This document shows, in pieces, positions 61,901 through 64,000 of a stretch of 64,000 bases of DNA. The position numbers were made by a program, and so were the translations under genes. Position 1 is the first letter of the stretch; each line of letters begins with the position of its first letter. Source of the DNA: Ricinus communis (lineage: Eukaryota; Streptophyta; Magnoliopsida; Malpighiales; Euphorbiaceae); the NCBI RefSeq assembly GCF_019578655.1, contig NC_063263.1:10291001-10355000 (forward strand). Reading direction: 5' to 3'. The notes below the pieces were generated by a model. It saw only the letters and a list, made by a program, of their open reading frames with translations. It did not search any database and was not told the DNA's origin.

Positions 61901-63713
61901 ATTGACCGAAGTATTCAGGATGCTTATATCCATGCCATTCGAAGGGCAAAGAATTTTATTTATATTGAAAATCAGTATTTCCTTGGAAGTTCTTTTGGTT
62001 GGAGTCCTGATGGTATTAAGCCTGAGGATATTAATGCACTGCATCTAATACCCAAGGAACTTTCACTCAAGATACTTAGCAAGATTGCGGCAGGGGAGAG
62101 GTTCACTGTTTACATTGTTGTTCCAATGTGGCCAGAGGGTATACCAGAGAGTGCATCAGTTCAGGCTATATTAGATTGGCAGAAGAGGACAATGGAAATG
62201 ATGTATAAAGATATTGTGCAGGCTCTCAAAGCCAATGGAATTATTGAGGATCCTCGGAACTATCTGACATTCTTCTGCCTTGGTAACCGCGAAGTGAAGA
62301 AGAGTGGTGAATATGAACCTGCAGAAAAACCAGAGCCTGATACAGACTATATAAGAGCTCAGGAGGCCAGACGTTTCATGATTTATGTTCATACAAAGAT
62401 GATGATTGGTGAGTGACTGTTTGCTTTACTTTGGCCCTTGTTATTTACAGTTTTTGACGCGGCATTCCCCTCTAGGAAACTTACAGTTTTGGTTACTGAT
62501 ATGTAAAAGTGAAGATTTTTGAAATTAGGGCTTTTTGATAAACCCACATTAACCCTACAATCCTACCATTAACAGATCATTTTAATTGTCAACACCTCCA
62601 TTATCACTGTAACTGTCACGATCATCCACCATGGCCAGCATTACTGTTGCTCCTACCCCAACCATAAGCACTTCTAACCATCAGTGCTATTCTTATCAGC
62701 ACATTTCTGTCTTCAAGTGTCATTTTTCCTACCACTAGAATTACCAGCACCATCATGGTTATCATCCACACTCCTATAGCATCTACTACTGTCACCATTT
62801 CAAATGCCACAATAACCTTGTCAGATATATTGTTACTACCAACAAAACCAATGCCACCATCATCACCTCTAGTCACCACTATTATGAATTTGATTGTCAC
62901 CATTTATTCTTTGATAAGAAAACTGAATTCTAATAATTAAATGTGAGCACTTACTAATACAATTATATTTGAACTCTTAGTTTTTTCATTATTAAAACTT
63001 TTAGCTTTCTAGTGGTTAATTCTACCAAACTCATTTTTGATGCCTCTAGCAATGAATTTTAAGGCCTTTAACTACTGCTTTAGCTAGAGATATAAACTTA
63101 AGGAACATGCAGACACACGGCTGCATCCTAGAGAACAAATTGAAATAGCTTACTTGAAGATTTTAAATTTTAATTTCATTCATACTCTTAAGTCTGCTTT
63201 AATAGTGTTTCTCTCTTTTCTTCTTATTCTGGCATTCTTTATTTAGTTGCCACATGAATTTGACACGTGGCTTTTGCAGTCGATGATGAGTACATTATAA
63301 TTGGATCTGCCAACATCAACCAGAGATCAATGGATGGTGCTAGAGACTCCGAAATAGCCATGGGAGCCTATCAACCACATCACTTGTCAACCAGGCAGCC
63401 AGCACGAGGTCAGATCCATGGTTTCCGGATGTCATTATGGTACGAACACCTTGGCATGCTCGACGAGTCATTCCTTAATCCAGAAAGTGAGGAGTGTGTC
63501 AGAAAGGTGAACCAGATGGCAGAAAAATATTGGGATCTCTATTCAAGCGAGACACTGGAACATGACCTACCTGGTCATTTGCTCCGGTATCCTATTGGGG
63601 TCGCTAGTGAAGGAGATGTCACAGAGCTCCCTGGAACCGAGTTTTTCCCTGACACGAAGGCTCGTGTTCTAGGTGCTAAATCCGATTACCTTCCTCCCAT
63701 CCTGACAACTTAA
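58990..63713 (+). CDS. PLDALPHA1: Phospholipase D alpha 1 (three coding exons)
   Basis: Hydrolyses phosphatidylcholine and related phospholipids to phosphatidic acid in abscisic-acid, wounding and membrane-turnover signalling. Coding exons are 58990-59082, 60509-62408 and 63280-63713, 2427 nt = 808 aa, the size of plant PLD alpha. Residues 1 to about 150 form the calcium-binding C2 domain ([20 protein letters not shown] onward). Two HKD catalytic motifs are present: HQKIVVVD at about 331-338 and HTKMMIVD at about 659-666. The second is split by the phase-1 intron 62409-63279 between Ile664 and Val665. Between them lie YIENQYF and the alpha-type ERF motif ([16 protein letters not shown]). The C-terminus [10 protein letters not shown] is typical. 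The protein matches my recollection of castor bean PLD alpha 1 throughout. Start chosen at the MAQ ATG, the family start. Confidence 0.97.
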
Positions 63714-64000
63714 TGGAACTCTAAGCAGTTCTCGAAGAATTACCTGCCTTGCCAGCCCGTTTATGTTACTAGTTGTAGCCAGAAAATAAATCATGTATCG
63801 CCATTCTATCCATAATGTTTTTGTGCCAGGATTGGGGTATCAGGATTGACAGATGTGTCACTGCTGTGGTGTGGTGTGATGCTGTCTATGTTGAACTTTG
63901 TTTATCTAATCCATGTCTTTTTCTACATTATCATAGATTATGTTTATGTTCATTACCATTAGCTGCCATGTTGAAAGTCCTGAACCATCTTCCGATGATC
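63714..64000 (+). other. PLD alpha 1 3' UTR and flank
   Basis: Non-coding sequence after the TAA stop. AATAAATC at about 63786 is a plausible near-upstream polyadenylation signal. Confidence 0.55.

Noticed and set aside
62622..62940. Open frames on both strands inside PLD alpha 1
   Set aside because: They lie in the intron between the exons that together make the HKD2 motif; no recognisable domain.
1..64000. CRISPR array, operon-like bacterial cluster or biosynthetic gene cluster
   Set aside because: The window is plant nuclear DNA. No regularly spaced short repeats and no group of pathway genes were seen; neighbouring genes are functionally unrelated.

Overview
The window is nuclear DNA of a eudicot plant. 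The evidence is GT-AG introns, very AT-rich intergenic DNA, Ty1/copia, hAT and Ty3/gypsy-like debris, and plant-specific gene families. The phospholipase D at the right end has the length (808 aa) and, as far as I can recall, the sequence of castor bean PLD alpha 1. Ricinus communis or a close Euphorbiaceae relative is therefore my best guess. That is a memory-based inference, not a search result.

Layout. 1-5.3 kb: a complete minus-strand UAP56-type DEAD-box RNA helicase gene (11 coding exons, 427 aa). 4.6-29.8 kb: a head-to-tail triplicated segment with units starting at 4623, 15605 and 24801. Each unit starts inside UAP56 coding intron 2 and carries UAP56 exons 1-2, the UAP56 5' leader and upstream DNA, a decayed RNase H-like (RVT_3) relic, and ATS3 (embryo-specific protein 3) exons 2-3. 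Unit 2 alone keeps a full ATS3 gene and the RNA polymerase III subunit RPC6 gene. Units 1 and 3 share a deletion of about 3.4 kb that removed ATS3 exon 1 and the RPC6 body. Unit 1 also holds a 5.2-kb decayed copia element (6882-12065) inserted in the RNase H relic; units 2 and 3 show the empty site. Unit 3 looks like a recombinant of unit-2-like left and unit-1-like right sequence.

29.2-35.4 kb is a rearranged repeat zone. It has a palindrome with arms of about 0.6-0.9 kb, a GATGGGCGACGG-type minisatellite in three places, a truncated hAT transposase pseudogene joined to duplicated intergenic DNA, gypsy-like tandem repeats, a MITE-like end, a possible solo LTR and an older ATS3 exon-1 relic.

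36-47.2 kb carries three ordinary minus-strand genes: a short SPX-domain protein (phosphate/inositol-pyrophosphate sensing), the longin-type TPLATE-complex subunit LOLITA (clathrin-mediated endocytosis), and a WIN1/SHINE-clade AP2/ERF regulator of cuticle lipids. 47.2-58.4 kb is gene-poor and AT-rich. 58.4-63.8 kb is the plus-strand PLD alpha 1 gene with a 5' UTR intron and three coding exons.

The genes have separate housekeeping or regulatory roles and do not form a pathway. The interest lies in the rearrangement history, which put promoter-bearing UAP56 and RPC6 5' ends in front of broken ATS3 copies on the same strand. I found no CRISPR array, convincing tRNA or rRNA gene, or recognisable novel defence or biosynthetic system. 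Exon borders, divergences and repeat limits were read by eye.
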